From Nonomuraea helvata (lineage in GTDB: Bacteria > Actinomycetota > Actinomycetes > Streptosporangiales > Streptosporangiaceae), in contig NZ_BAAAXV010000009.1 in the NCBI RefSeq assembly GCF_039535785.1, positions 868,001 to 932,000 of the forward strand: DNA of 64,000 nucleotides, written 5' to 3'. The notes beneath the pieces were generated by a model that saw only the letters and a list, made by a program, of their open reading frames with translations, searched no databases and was not told where the DNA came from. Positions 49,573-57,252 of this stretch are shown in pieces; position 1 is the first letter of the stretch; every line of letters starts with the position of its first letter. Made by a program: the position numbers and the translations under genes.

Positions 49573-51603
49573 TGTCTGATCTCACTTGATGCTTGACGCT
49601 TTGGCATCGGATGATGCTTGACACTCCTAGCCGATCTTTCGCTTCTTAGTATGCGCCTGGGACTTGATCCGGGTGACCTCCTGGGTGGTGGTTCGGGGCA
49701 CGACGCGGACCGGTTCGCCGTTGTCGTGCACGGTGATGTGGGTATCGTCCACGGTCACGTCCAGGATCTTGCGGGCATGAACCCGGCCGACCTGGATCTT
49801 CTGCCCGACCACCTGGAAGTGGCCGCGGCTGCAGACCACCCGCTGGACAGTGACGGGCTCGGTCGGAGCGCCGGGCGGTGACCCGGCGGGGCGGGCGTTG
49901 CGCAGGGAGACGCACTCACCGAGCGGGAGCGGGCAGGACACGGCGCGCAGCAGCAGGCGCTGCTCGTCCATGACGCGGGCGGTGATGCCGTCCAGCCTCA
50001 CGATGACGCGGCGGCCGGCCAGGTGGGCGCCGATACACAAGGCCCGGCCGGCCAGGCTGATCGTGCCGATCGAGCTGACCTGCCGGTCGACCTCGACGGC
50101 GCTCACCTCGATCGGCGGTTCGGCGACGGGGTCGTCCGGCGCCGGGCGAGCCTGCCCCGAGGCGAGCAACGCGGCCAGGTCCTTGACGGTCAGCCGGGAG
50201 GCCACGCTCTTGAGCCGGCCACCGCCGGTGGTGAACACGTGCAGCCGCTGAGTGCTGATCCACAAGGTGATCGGCAGGCCCGCCCGGTCGGGGCCGAGCC
50301 AGAGCTGCTGGCCACCGATCGACAGGTTGCCCGAGGCGGGCACGACCCGATCGACCTCGATCGCCTGGCGCAACAGCGGATCGACCGTGCTCGTCAGGAT
50401 GGGCTCTGGCCGTTCGGACTGATCAGAGTGATTGATGGCCGGGACCGGGAGATCCGCGGACGTGGCGGCGGGCCGCGCCGCAGGAGCGGTTGCAGGAGCG
50501 GGAGCGGTCACCGTGGTCAGGTTGGCGGGCAACTGCAGCGGCAGTTCCCGCTCGGCCCGGCGTTGCTCGTCGCTGCGTTCGGTGAAGAACCGGTCGGCGG
50601 GGAAGGCCATCGCCAGGGCCTGGTGCGGTCGGGCGGTGTTGTAGTGCTCGGCGAAGGCGTCCAGCTCGGCCTGGGCGGCCTCGAGCGAGGCGAACGGCAG
50701 CGCTTCGGTCAGCAGTTCGCGGCGCACGCTCTGATGGAACCGCTCGATCTTGCCGGTGGTGGTCGGAGTCCGCGGCGCGGTATGCCGCAGCTTGATGCCG
50801 TTCTCCCGGCAGACCCGCTCGAACAGCACCTCGCCCGCCTTCGGCCCGCCGAATCGACCGGTGAACTGCTTGCCGTTGTCGGTCAGCACCTCCAGCGGCA
50901 CCCCATAAGCGCGCATCGCCGCGGCGAACGCCGCGCACACCAGCCTCCCGGTCGGCCGGGCCACCACCGAGGCGATCACACAGAACCGGGAATGATCGTC
51001 CACGCCGGTGATCAGCTTGGCCTCGCTGCCGTCGGCCAGCAGCAGCCCGCCCATGATGTCCATCTGCCACAACTGCATCGGCCCCGGCCGCTCCCAACGC
51101 CGGTAGTCCTCGCGCCTGCGCCGCCTGGTGACCGGCTCGATCAGATGGTTGCGCACCAGTACCCGGTAGATGCTCGCCCGCGACGGCAACGGCTCCACCC
51201 GGCGCCGCCCCAGCTCCCACAACAGCGTGCGCGGCCCCCACCGCGGATGAGCCCGCCGCAGCTCGCAGATCAGCGCCTCCACCGCGGCCGGGGTCTGCAT
51301 CGGATGGGCCTTCGGCGCATGCGAGCGGTCGGCCAGCCCCGCCAGGCCGCCGTCTTCATAGCGGCGCACCCAGGAGTGCACCGATTGCCGCGAGATCCCG
51401 TAACGGCCGGCCACGTCGGTGACCTTCGCTCCGGACAACACCTCGATCACCGCGTGATACCGCTGCTCCACGACGCTCAACTCCACCAATGCCACCCGAG
51501 CCTCCCCCGAAGCGTCGATAACGCCACGAGCAGGCACAGATAACGATCAAGGTGTCAAGCATCAAGCGAGGCCAGTGTGTCAACCATCAAGCGAGACAGG
51601 ACA
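49573..51603 (-). mobile_element. IS481-like element, copy 3
   Basis: Same 2031-bp length and ends. The left flank (GCCACGTTCAACCGGC) and right flank (GGCGATCAAGCAGCGG) share no duplication. The right flank can be read as the end of a third IMPase gene (GVAELIA and stop) followed by repeat E3. The missing left part of that gene suggests a deletion next to the element. Confidence 0.88.
49627..51537 (-). CDS. IS481-family transposase (copy 3)
   Basis: Same 636-residue protein as copies 1 and 2, with intact DDE residues and three C-terminal modules. The left-flank stretch 49329-49572 contains no recognisable gene. Confidence 0.9.
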   Translation of the reverse strand: MPARGVIDASGEARVALVELSVVEQRYHAVIEVLSGAKVTDVAGRYGISRQSVHSWVRRYEDGGLAGLADRSHAPKAHPMQTPAAVEALICELRRAHPRWGPRTLLWELGRRRVEPLPSRASIYRVLVRNHLIEPVTRRRRREDYRRWERPGPMQLWQMDIMGGLLLADGSEAKLITGVDDHSRFCVIASVVARPTGRLVCAAFAAAMRAYGVPLEVLTDNGKQFTGRFGGPKAGEVLFERVCRENGIKLRHTAPRTPTTTGKIERFHQSVRRELLTEALPFASLEAAQAELDAFAEHYNTARPHQALAMAFPADRFFTERSDEQRRAERELPLQLPANLTTVTAPAPATAPAARPAATSADLPVPAINHSDQSERPEPILTSTVDPLLRQAIEVDRVVPASGNLSIGGQQLWLGPDRAGLPITLWISTQRLHVFTTGGGRLKSVASRLTVKDLAALLASGQARPAPDDPVAEPPIEVSAVEVDRQVSSIGTISLAGRALCIGAHLAGRRVIVRLDGITARVMDEQRLLLRAVSCPLPLGECVSLRNARPAGSPPGAPTEPVTVQRVVCSRGHFQVVGQKIQVGRVHARKILDVTVDDTHITVHDNGEPVRVVPRTTTQEVTRIKSQAHTKKRKIG

Positions 51604-51643
51604 GGCGATCAAGCAGCGGCGTTGCCGAATTGATCGCATAGGG

Positions 51644-51795
51644 ATCAAGACGGCGGCGCGGCGCGCATCCTTCTTGGCCCTCTGCCGCCCGCCGCCCAGG
51701 CGCGCTGTCTGAGGGCCGGTCCCGGACGGCGGCGAGCCGGGCCGTAACCGCGCCCGCACGCCCGCCGTACCGAACACACTCACCGATCCCAGCGG
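51644..51795 (+). repeat. GC-rich structured repeat E3
   Basis: It begins ATCAAGACGGCGGCGCGGCG, 41 nt after the IS481 end, and has GAGGGCCGGTCCCGGACGGC in the middle, shared almost exactly with E1. Strong self-pairing is possible. Confidence 0.55.
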
Positions 51796-51830
51796 CGCAC
51801 CGCCACATCAGAGCGAGACTTTCCCGATTC

Positions 51831-52334
51831 CTACTCGACTCCCTGGCCCTGCGAGGAGTGACGCGCGACCAACTCGCCGATCGGCCCCGTACGCCAATCA
51901 GAGGCGTAGACGCCCACCTGAATCCGTCGATCGGCACCGATCGTGTGAACCTTCGACGGAACTGCCTTCCGCCGACGGCCACTCACGTCCACCGGCTCCA
52001 CGGCTCCGCCGCTGAAGGTCATCACGTCCACCGGATACAGGCCACCGATGCGTTTGGACTGCACATCAACGAAGTCCGACCAGTTCACCGCAACCCTGAA
52101 GGTATCTCTCTGAGCGATCATTCCCTCCTCGGTAACCGTCAGACTTCGGCGCCGCACCTTCATCACAATGAAAAGCAGATACAACATGCTCGCCGCCACG
52201 GTAACCCCTGCCGTCAAACCTGCGGGCAAGCCAAGGGCGATGGCCAGGATGCAATAGACGACGGCGACCACGATGGCGCCGACTCCACCAGAGAAAAAGG
52301 CGAGCGACCAACGTGGACGATAAATAATCTGCAT
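51831..52334 (-). CDS. Membrane protein with PH-like domain
   Basis: This 167-residue protein has two hydrophobic segments (about residues 8-30 and 34-55, GVGAIVVAVVYCILAIALGL and TAGVTVAASMLYLLFIVM). A soluble part of the bacterial PH-domain type follows: RSLTVTEEGMIAQRDTFRVA and VNWSDFVDVQSKRIGGLYPV. Function unknown. It is the gene after repeat E3, opposite in direction to it. Confidence 0.6.
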   Translation of the reverse strand: MQIIYRPRWSLAFFSGGVGAIVVAVVYCILAIALGLPAGLTAGVTVAASMLYLLFIVMKVRRRSLTVTEEGMIAQRDTFRVAVNWSDFVDVQSKRIGGLYPVDVMTFSGGAVEPVDVSGRRRKAVPSKVHTIGADRRIQVGVYASDWRTGPIGELVARHSSQGQGVE

Positions 52335-52467
52335 GGGCGAAACTGTACCGGTCCAGCCACAATCGCCGCTCCTTAAACCATCGCCCCTGGCGGGCGCTCC
52401 GGCTCCGGGGTGATCGCCAAGGGTCTGCTCATCGCCGCCGATCTGTGGGTGGCTGAGGGAGGGACCT

Positions 52468-52555
52468 GATCATCCCGTCTGCCATCGACCCGGGACACGC
52501 CGAGCAGACAAGGGCCACTTCCCCTTCGGGCGAGCCGACGGCAGACGGGGTGATC
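52468..52555. repeat. Inverted repeat at the 3' end of the barstar-like gene
   Basis: GATCATCCCGTCTGCC (52468) and GGCAGACGGGGTGATC (ending 52555) pair with one mismatch around 56 bp. It is the short form of the element at 31783-31931. It ends on the barstar stop codon and may act as a two-way terminator. Confidence 0.55.
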
Positions 52556-52865
52556 AGGCGGGCGGCGTGTGCGCGGTGCGCAGCTCGAAGGTGAAGCGGT
52601 TGCGCAGGCCCCATGCCGCGTCTTGTGCCTGAACTTTGTCAAAGAGTCGGCGGATCCTGTCGAAGAGATCGGCACCCAGGTTGGCCCTGCTTTCCTCCCA
52701 ATGAGTCCACACCAGCTCCACCGGTCGCTCCACATCGGTACTCAGCCTGTCCCAGAGCGCGGCAAGGTTGTTGCCGTAGTACGGGCCGAAGTCCAAAGGT
52801 CCTGCGAGTAACCGGTGGAGATCGGCCTCCGAGGACACCTGCCGACCATCCACGACGACGCGCAT
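52554..52865 (-). CDS. Barstar-family inhibitor (orphan immunity protein)
   Basis: This 103-residue protein from the ATG at 52865 (MRVVVDGRQVSSEADLHRLL) has the barstar core: GPLDFGPYYGNNLAALWDRL, RPVELVWTHWEESRANLG and FDRIRRLFDKVQAQ. Barstar proteins block ribonuclease toxins of the barnase type. There is no barnase-like gene beside it. It lies next to att g. Confidence 0.88.
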   Translation of the reverse strand: MRVVVDGRQVSSEADLHRLLAGPLDFGPYYGNNLAALWDRLSTDVERPVELVWTHWEESRANLGADLFDRIRRLFDKVQAQDAAWGLRNRFTFELRTAHTPPA

Positions 52866-52910
52866 CACGCCACCCCCAACATGCATCGCCGCAACCCAGA
52901 GCCTGATCGC

Positions 52911-52920
52911 CGTGCCATTA
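52911..52920 (+). repeat. Single left-arm unit of att g
   Basis: CGTGCCATTA followed by CAACGAGGGGTCAACCACG, the conserved stretch left of att d and e, with the second repeat unit lost. Confidence 0.4.
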
Positions 52921-53006
52921 ACTCCGGCAACGAGGGGTCAACCACGACTGCCCCAGCAAACGCGCCGACCACGGAACCCGTGGTGTATTGCCCGTGATCC
53001 CTGCAA

Positions 53007-53047
53007 TTCCCAAGCTGACAGCCGGGTTTCGATTTCTACCCTCTCCA
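53007..53047 (+). repeat. Attachment core copy g (degenerate)
   Basis: TTCCCAAGCTGACAG matches, then several substitutions and an indel destroy the T-arm and acceptor part. It is an old, inactive site. Confidence 0.7.
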
Positions 53048-53062
53048 AAGGAGCCATCTTAA

Positions 53063-53123
53063 GAGGGCGTTGCGCAAGTTGATGTCCTTTCGTCGTTTGC
53101 GCTGGGCAGGGAAGGCTGGTCAG
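53063..53123. repeat. Left 61-bp terminal inverted repeat of a cassette
   Basis: It begins GAGGGCGTTGCG and ends GGAAGGCTGGTCAG. It matches the reverse complement of 54743-54805, with two adjacent substitutions and one extra T. The TetR stop codon lies inside it. Confidence 0.85.
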
Positions 53124-53695
53124 AATCCGCTGGCAGGACTGAAGGCGGCCCCGATGAGGGTCTCGGCGGCGGCGCGGGCGTGGGCAGCCGTGGCGGGGTC
53201 CCCGGTGATGGCGGCCGTGGTCTGGGCGCCTTCGGCGAGCAGGGCCAGCTGCGGGGCGAGGTAGCCGGGACCACCCGCCTCGCGGACCAGGTCGGCAACA
53301 TGGCGCTGGAAAGAGGTCTTCTGCTCCCTGACCGCCTCGGCGACCCGGCTGCTGCCACCGGCCAGCTCGCCGAAGAAGTTGATGAAGGCGCAGCCCCGGA
53401 AGTCGTCCTCGCGGAACCATTCCGCCAGAAAGTCGAAGACGGCCAGCATCCGGTCACGGGGCGTGCGGGCGGCGGCGAGGGCGCGGGCCACGCCGGCGTC
53501 CCACTGCTCGGTCCGGTGGCGGAGCACTGCCAGGACGAGGTCGTCCTTGGAGGGAAACAGGGCGTAGATGCGCTTCAGCGAGACACCCGCCTCGGTGCGG
53601 ACGGCGTCCATGCCGACGGCCTGGACGCCGTGGGCGTAGAACAACCGGTCGGCGGTGGAGACGACCTGGTCACGTGCTGTTTCCTCATCGATCAC
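53120..53695 (-). CDS. TetR-family regulator of the haloperoxidase gene
   Basis: This 191-residue protein has the TetR helix-turn-helix (STADRLFYAHGVQAVGMDAV, RTEAGVSLKRIYALFPSKDD) and a TetR_C-type domain with FRGCAFINFFGELAG. It is divergent from the alpha/beta hydrolase with two inverted repeats of one type in the 94-bp gap. Its 3' end reaches into the cassette's terminal repeat. Confidence 0.9.
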   Translation of the reverse strand: MIDEETARDQVVSTADRLFYAHGVQAVGMDAVRTEAGVSLKRIYALFPSKDDLVLAVLRHRTEQWDAGVARALAAARTPRDRMLAVFDFLAEWFREDDFRGCAFINFFGELAGGSSRVAEAVREQKTSFQRHVADLVREAGGPGYLAPQLALLAEGAQTTAAITGDPATAAHARAAAETLIGAAFSPASGF

Positions 53696-53712
53696 GGGAG
53701 CTCCAGTTGCGC

Positions 53713-53765
53713 AGAGAACCAGCGTTCTCTACTGTAGTGGACATACGCGGAGAACGATCGTTCTC
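53713..53765. promoter_or_regulatory. Two TetR-type operators between divergent genes
   Basis: AGAGAAC-N4-GTTCTCT (53713-53730) and the perfect palindrome GAGAACGATCGTTCTC (53750-53765) share GAGAAC/GTTCTC half-sites. Their position between the TetR gene and its divergent neighbour indicates joint repression. Confidence 0.7.
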
Positions 53766-53789
53766 TAGCGGATTGGAGGGAGATTTCTC

Positions 53790-54632
53790 ATGGGCCACAT
53801 CAAGGTAGGCACCGAGAACAGCACCGACGTCGAGCTGTACTACGAGGACCAGGGATCCGGTCAGCCGGTCGTCCTCATCCACGGCTACCCCCTGAACGGG
53901 CACAGCTGGGAGCGTCAGACGCGCGAGCTGCTCGCCGCCGGCTACCGGGTGATCACCTACGACCGCCGGGGCTTCGGCCAGTCGAGCAAGGTCGGGAGCG
54001 GGTACGACTACGACACCTTCGCAGCTGACCTGAACACGCTGCTGGAGACGCTCGACCTGCGCGAGGTCATTCTCGTCGGGTTCTCCATGGGCACCGGCGA
54101 ACTCGCCCGCTACGTCAAGAACCACGGCCACGAGCGCGTCGCCAAGCTGGCCTTCCTGGCGTCGCTGGAGCCGTACCTGGTGGAGGCGGACGACAACCCC
54201 GCCGGAGTACCGCAGTCGGTGTTCGACGGCATCGTCGCCACTGCCCGCGCCGACCGATACGCCTGGTTCACGCAGTTCTACAAGGACTTCTACAACCTGG
54301 ATGAGAATCTCGGCACGAGGATCAGCCAGGAGGTCGTCGCCGCCAACTGGAACACCGCCACGACCTCCGCCCCGGTCGCCGCTTACGCGGTGGTGGCGGC
54401 GTGGATCGAGGACTTCCGCCAGGACGTCGCGGCGGTGCGCGCGGCCGGAAAGCCGTCACTCATCCTGCACGGCACCAGGGACAACATCCTCCCGATCGAC
54501 GTCACCGGGCGTCGTTTCCACGAGGCGTTCCCGGAGGCGCACTACGTCGAGGTCGAGGGCGCCCCGCACGGCCTGCTGTGGACGCACGCCGATGAGGTCA
54601 ACGAGGCACTGCTGGCCTTCGCCGCCAAGTGA
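53790..54632 (+). CDS. Cofactor-free haloperoxidase-like alpha/beta hydrolase
   Basis: This 280-residue hydrolase starts MGHIKVGTENSTDVELYYED behind GGAGGGAG. The oxyanion region is HGYPLNGHSWERQ, the nucleophile is in ILVGFSMGTGELARY, the acid in LHGTRDNILPI and the histidine in GAPHGLLWTHADEV. It belongs to the non-heme chloroperoxidase/esterase group. With the TetR gene it forms a two-gene cassette framed by inverted repeats, and no transposase lies inside. Confidence 0.92.
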   Translation: MGHIKVGTENSTDVELYYEDQGSGQPVVLIHGYPLNGHSWERQTRELLAAGYRVITYDRRGFGQSSKVGSGYDYDTFAADLNTLLETLDLREVILVGFSMGTGELARYVKNHGHERVAKLAFLASLEPYLVEADDNPAGVPQSVFDGIVATARADRYAWFTQFYKDFYNLDENLGTRISQEVVAANWNTATTSAPVAAYAVVAAWIEDFRQDVAAVRAAGKPSLILHGTRDNILPIDVTGRRFHEAFPEAHYVEVEGAPHGLLWTHADEVNEALLAFAAK

Positions 54633-54742
54633 CCCCGCCGCCGGGGTGGCACTACCCGCTACCCCGGCGGCTGCCTGGCCACGGCGGGTGACTCGTCCCG
54701 GGTTGTTCGCTCAACCGCAGCCCTAGCCCGCCCGCGAAGTCC

Positions 54743-54805
54743 CTGACCAGCCTTCCCTGCCCAGCGCAAACGACGAAAAGGACATCAACTCACGCAACGC
54801 CCTCT
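54743..54805. repeat. Right terminal inverted repeat of the cassette
   Basis: Reverse complement of 53063-53123, ending CGCAACGCCCTC. No obvious target duplication is seen outside the repeats. The stretch 54633-54742 and 54806-54924 holds nothing else. Confidence 0.85.
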
Positions 54806-54924
54806 CAGGTTCGGGACGGTTCCCCGCTCAGAGGTCAGTCTCAGTGTCAGGTGCGGCCAGTCGCGTACTGCGGCGAACAGCGCGTGAGCCTCCAACCGCT
54901 GCTCGATGCTCCGATTGAGAATCC

Positions 54925-55176
54925 TCAGCGGTGTGTCCGCAAGAGTCCGCCATACCTTTGCTCGAAGGCGATCATCGCCTCCACCGCCTCAACGGGAGCG
55001 TCGATATTGAGGCCGGCCTGATCGACCGCACGAGCAATCCGATTGATCCGCTCCACAGACATCGGGTCCGACCAACGCGCGAACTCGTCCAGGAAATGGC
55101 GGACACGAGGCGATACCGATGGATCCGTTCGTAGGTGCACACACCGCAACCTACGACTGCGGCGTCCCAGCAGCAC
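54925..55176 (-). pseudogene. C-terminal fragment of a small conserved protein
   Basis: FLDEFARWSDPMSVERINRI, then ARAVDQAGLNIDAPVEAVEA and MIAFEQRYGGLL, looks like a piece of a larger protein and vaguely like the start of a SUKH-type domain (FEQRYGGL). The right end abuts att h. I cannot assign it. Confidence 0.35.
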
Positions 55177-55196
55177 AGCCCAAGAGTCCAGTGCGG

Positions 55197-55225
55197 CAGC
55201 GCGGGTTCGATTCCGTCACCCGCTC
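55197..55225 (+). repeat. Attachment core copy h (shortened)
   Basis: CAGCGCGGGTTCGATTC-CGTCACCCGCTC matches the T-arm and acceptor part with one base deleted; the anticodon half is lost. Confidence 0.75.
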
Positions 55226-55299
55226 TCATCGTGAAGGCTCAGGTAGGGACCCGAATCCCGACCCGGCCTTGATCGTTTCCGGCCTGGTTCGATCTTCGC

Positions 55300-55378
55300 G
55301 GGCCATCAACGGGCCATCAGCTCGGGATCACCCTGTGGGGACCAGTGCTCCCGCCATGCCCGCATCCGCCCACCGTAG
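55300..55378 (-). pseudogene. int: Right arm and last codons of an integrase (element h-i)
   Basis: A decayed arm pair GGGCCATCA (twice, 11 bp apart, 55300-55321) is followed by the leftward end GALVPTG-stop (about 55328), as in the integrase ending at 34468. Upstream homology is lost after about 15 codons. Confidence 0.65.
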
Positions 55379-55387
55379 CCGCGTGCC

Positions 55388-55437
55388 TTGACAGGCAGCC
55401 ATCCGGCTGCCTAAATTAAAGGCAGCCGAAAGGCTGC
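55388..55437 (+). promoter_or_regulatory. Promoter with ArsR-type operator in its spacer
   Basis: TTGACA (55388-55393) and TAAATT (55412-55417) are separated by exactly 18 bp, and those 18 bp are the inverted repeat GGCAGCC-N4-GGCTGCC. A second copy, GCAGCC-N4-GGCTGC, lies at 55422-55437. A repressor bound here would cover the promoter. Confidence 0.75.
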
Positions 55438-55474
55438 ATATCGACAAGCGGCAACCCGGGTACGAGGGGCGGAC

Positions 55475-56266
55475 ATGGACGAGGTGTTCAAGGCGCTGGC
55501 CGATCCGAGCCGGCGCGCGCTGCTCGACTCGCTCAATGCCCGCAACGGGCAGACGCTGCGCGAGCTGTGCGCCGGACTCGACATGGCCAGGCAGTCCGTA
55601 AGCAAGCACCTCGCGGTGTTGGAGGCAGCCGGACTCGTCGCCACCGTGCGGCGGGGCCGGGAGAAGCTGCACTACCTCAACGCCGCGCCCGTGCACGAGA
55701 TCGCCCACCGGTGGATCAGCCGCTACGACCAGGCCAGGGTCCAAGCCCTGGCGGACCTGAAACTCGCTCTGGAGGAGACCCCGATGGACGCGCCGACCTT
55801 CGTCTACACCACCTACATCCGCACCACCCCGCAGAAGCTCTGGCAGGCGCTGACCGAGCCCGCCTTCACCCGCCGCTACTGGGCCACGGAGTTCAACACG
55901 GACTGGTCCGTCGGCTCGCCGATGACCTGGGACAACCACGGCGTGCTGATCAGCGACCCTGAGCAGGTCGTGCTGGAGGCCGAACCCTACAGCCGGCTCT
56001 CCTACACCTGGCACGCCATCACCCCGGAGCTCGCCAAGCGCTTCGGCTGGGACGAGGAGTTGCTCGCCCGGCTGTCCGGCGAGGCCCGCTCGAAGGTCAC
56101 CTTCACGATTGAGGAGGCCGCGCAGGTCGTGAAGCTCACCGTCGTGCACGACGGCTTCGAGCCCGGATCGAGCCTGGCCGAGATGGTCAGCCACGGCTGG
56201 CCGAACGTGGTGTCGAGCCTGAAGTCGCTGCTGGAGACCGGCGAACCGCTGCCGGACGATGCATGA
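55475..56266 (+). CDS. ArsR-type regulator fused to SRPBCC (AHSA1) domain
   Basis: This 263-residue protein has an ArsR winged helix (about 1-90: MDEVFKALADPSRRALLDSL, GLDMARQSVSKHLAVLEAAG) fused to an AHSA1/START-like domain (about 105-263: PTFVYTTYIRTTPQKLWQAL, EPAFTRRYWATEF, VSHGWPNVVSSLKSLLETGE). Such fusions may sense a hydrophobic ligand and regulate their own gene. The operator in its promoter supports autorepression. Only one gene follows in the element, so it may act on itself alone. Confidence 0.9.
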   Translation: MDEVFKALADPSRRALLDSLNARNGQTLRELCAGLDMARQSVSKHLAVLEAAGLVATVRRGREKLHYLNAAPVHEIAHRWISRYDQARVQALADLKLALEETPMDAPTFVYTTYIRTTPQKLWQALTEPAFTRRYWATEFNTDWSVGSPMTWDNHGVLISDPEQVVLEAEPYSRLSYTWHAITPELAKRFGWDEELLARLSGEARSKVTFTIEEAAQVVKLTVVHDGFEPGSSLAEMVSHGWPNVVSSLKSLLETGEPLPDDA

Positions 56267-56328
56267 CCTCCCCGATCGGAGCTCGACGACGTCGCGGGCC
56301 GCCCGGCCCCGGCAGTCGCCGGCTCCAG

Positions 56329-56475
56329 ATCAAGCGACGGCGCGGCGCGCCGCCGTACGCCCCGCGCCGGCGTCCCCGCGCTGCGGCCTCAGGCCTGGGG
56401 CCGGTCACGGCATGGGCGCCGCGCGGGGCGTCACCGTAGCGCGACCCCGTCATATCCGACGTCGCCCACCGACTC
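56329..56475 (+). repeat. GC-rich structured repeat E4
   Basis: It begins ATCAAGCGACGGCGCGGCGC and matches E1 block by block (CGCCGCCGTACGCCCCGCGC is shared; then GGGGCCGGTC and GCGCGGGGC). It is unbroken and shows what E1 looked like before IS110. No IS481 or IMPase piece precedes it. Confidence 0.6.
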
Positions 56476-56641
56476 CAGCGGCACGCCGTCGCCAGGCCGT
56501 CCCTCTGCCAACCCCTACGTGATCCATTACAGATACTTCGGATAGACGGAAGGCACACTGGCTTCGATCGACCACTCCGGCTCTCAATGCGGCGTTCCGG
56601 CGATTCACGGATCTATCAGCGACTATGCGAACCTCTATGCC

Positions 56642-57205
56642 ATGCACATCAGGTCCGGTACCAAAGACGACGCCGAGCAGATCGCAGAGCTTCACACTCG
56701 TAGCTGGCTGACTGCCTATTCCGGGATCATGCCCGCCAGCTACTTGAATGGGCCCCTGCTCGATGAGCGCAAGGTGATGTGGAGCACCCGGCTCGCCACC
56801 GTCGCCCCGGAACCAGATCACGCCCGCTGCTTGCTCGTTGCCGTCGATGACAACGCCCTCCTGGGTTTCGCCTATCTCGCCGTCGAAACCGACGGACGCA
56901 TCTTGCTCGACAACCTGCACGTCCAGCCGGAGCGCAAGCAGTCCGGCATCGGCCGCCAACTCGTGTACCACTCCTTTGGCTGGGCCGCCGAGCAACACCC
57001 TGGCAAGGCGGTCTACCTGGAAGTGTTGCGCGATAACGTCGCCGCGATCACCTTCTACCGGCGTCTCGACGGCCATCCCACCAAAGAGTTCATGGAACGC
57101 TTCCCGGCAGGGTTCGAACTACCCGTCGTCGAGTACACATGGGATCCGGACATCGTCCGAGTCCTTGCCGACAACCGTTCCGCTACCGACCGGCTTGCGT
57201 CGTAG
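56642..57205 (+). CDS. GNAT-family N-acetyltransferase
   Basis: This 187-residue acetyltransferase starts MHIRSGTKDDAEQIAELHTR and SWLTAYSGIMPASYL. The acetyl-CoA site is NLHVQPERKQSGIGRQLVYH (R/Q-x-x-G-I-G-R), followed by VYLEVLRDNVAAITFYRRLD. The substrate is unknown. It is the cargo after repeat E4 in element h-i. Confidence 0.9.
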   Translation: MHIRSGTKDDAEQIAELHTRSWLTAYSGIMPASYLNGPLLDERKVMWSTRLATVAPEPDHARCLLVAVDDNALLGFAYLAVETDGRILLDNLHVQPERKQSGIGRQLVYHSFGWAAEQHPGKAVYLEVLRDNVAAITFYRRLDGHPTKEFMERFPAGFELPVVEYTWDPDIVRVLADNRSATDRLAS

Positions 57206-57252
57206 AGGCCCCCGGTGGGGGTCCTCTGGCTTCGGAATGACCGCCAACCACG

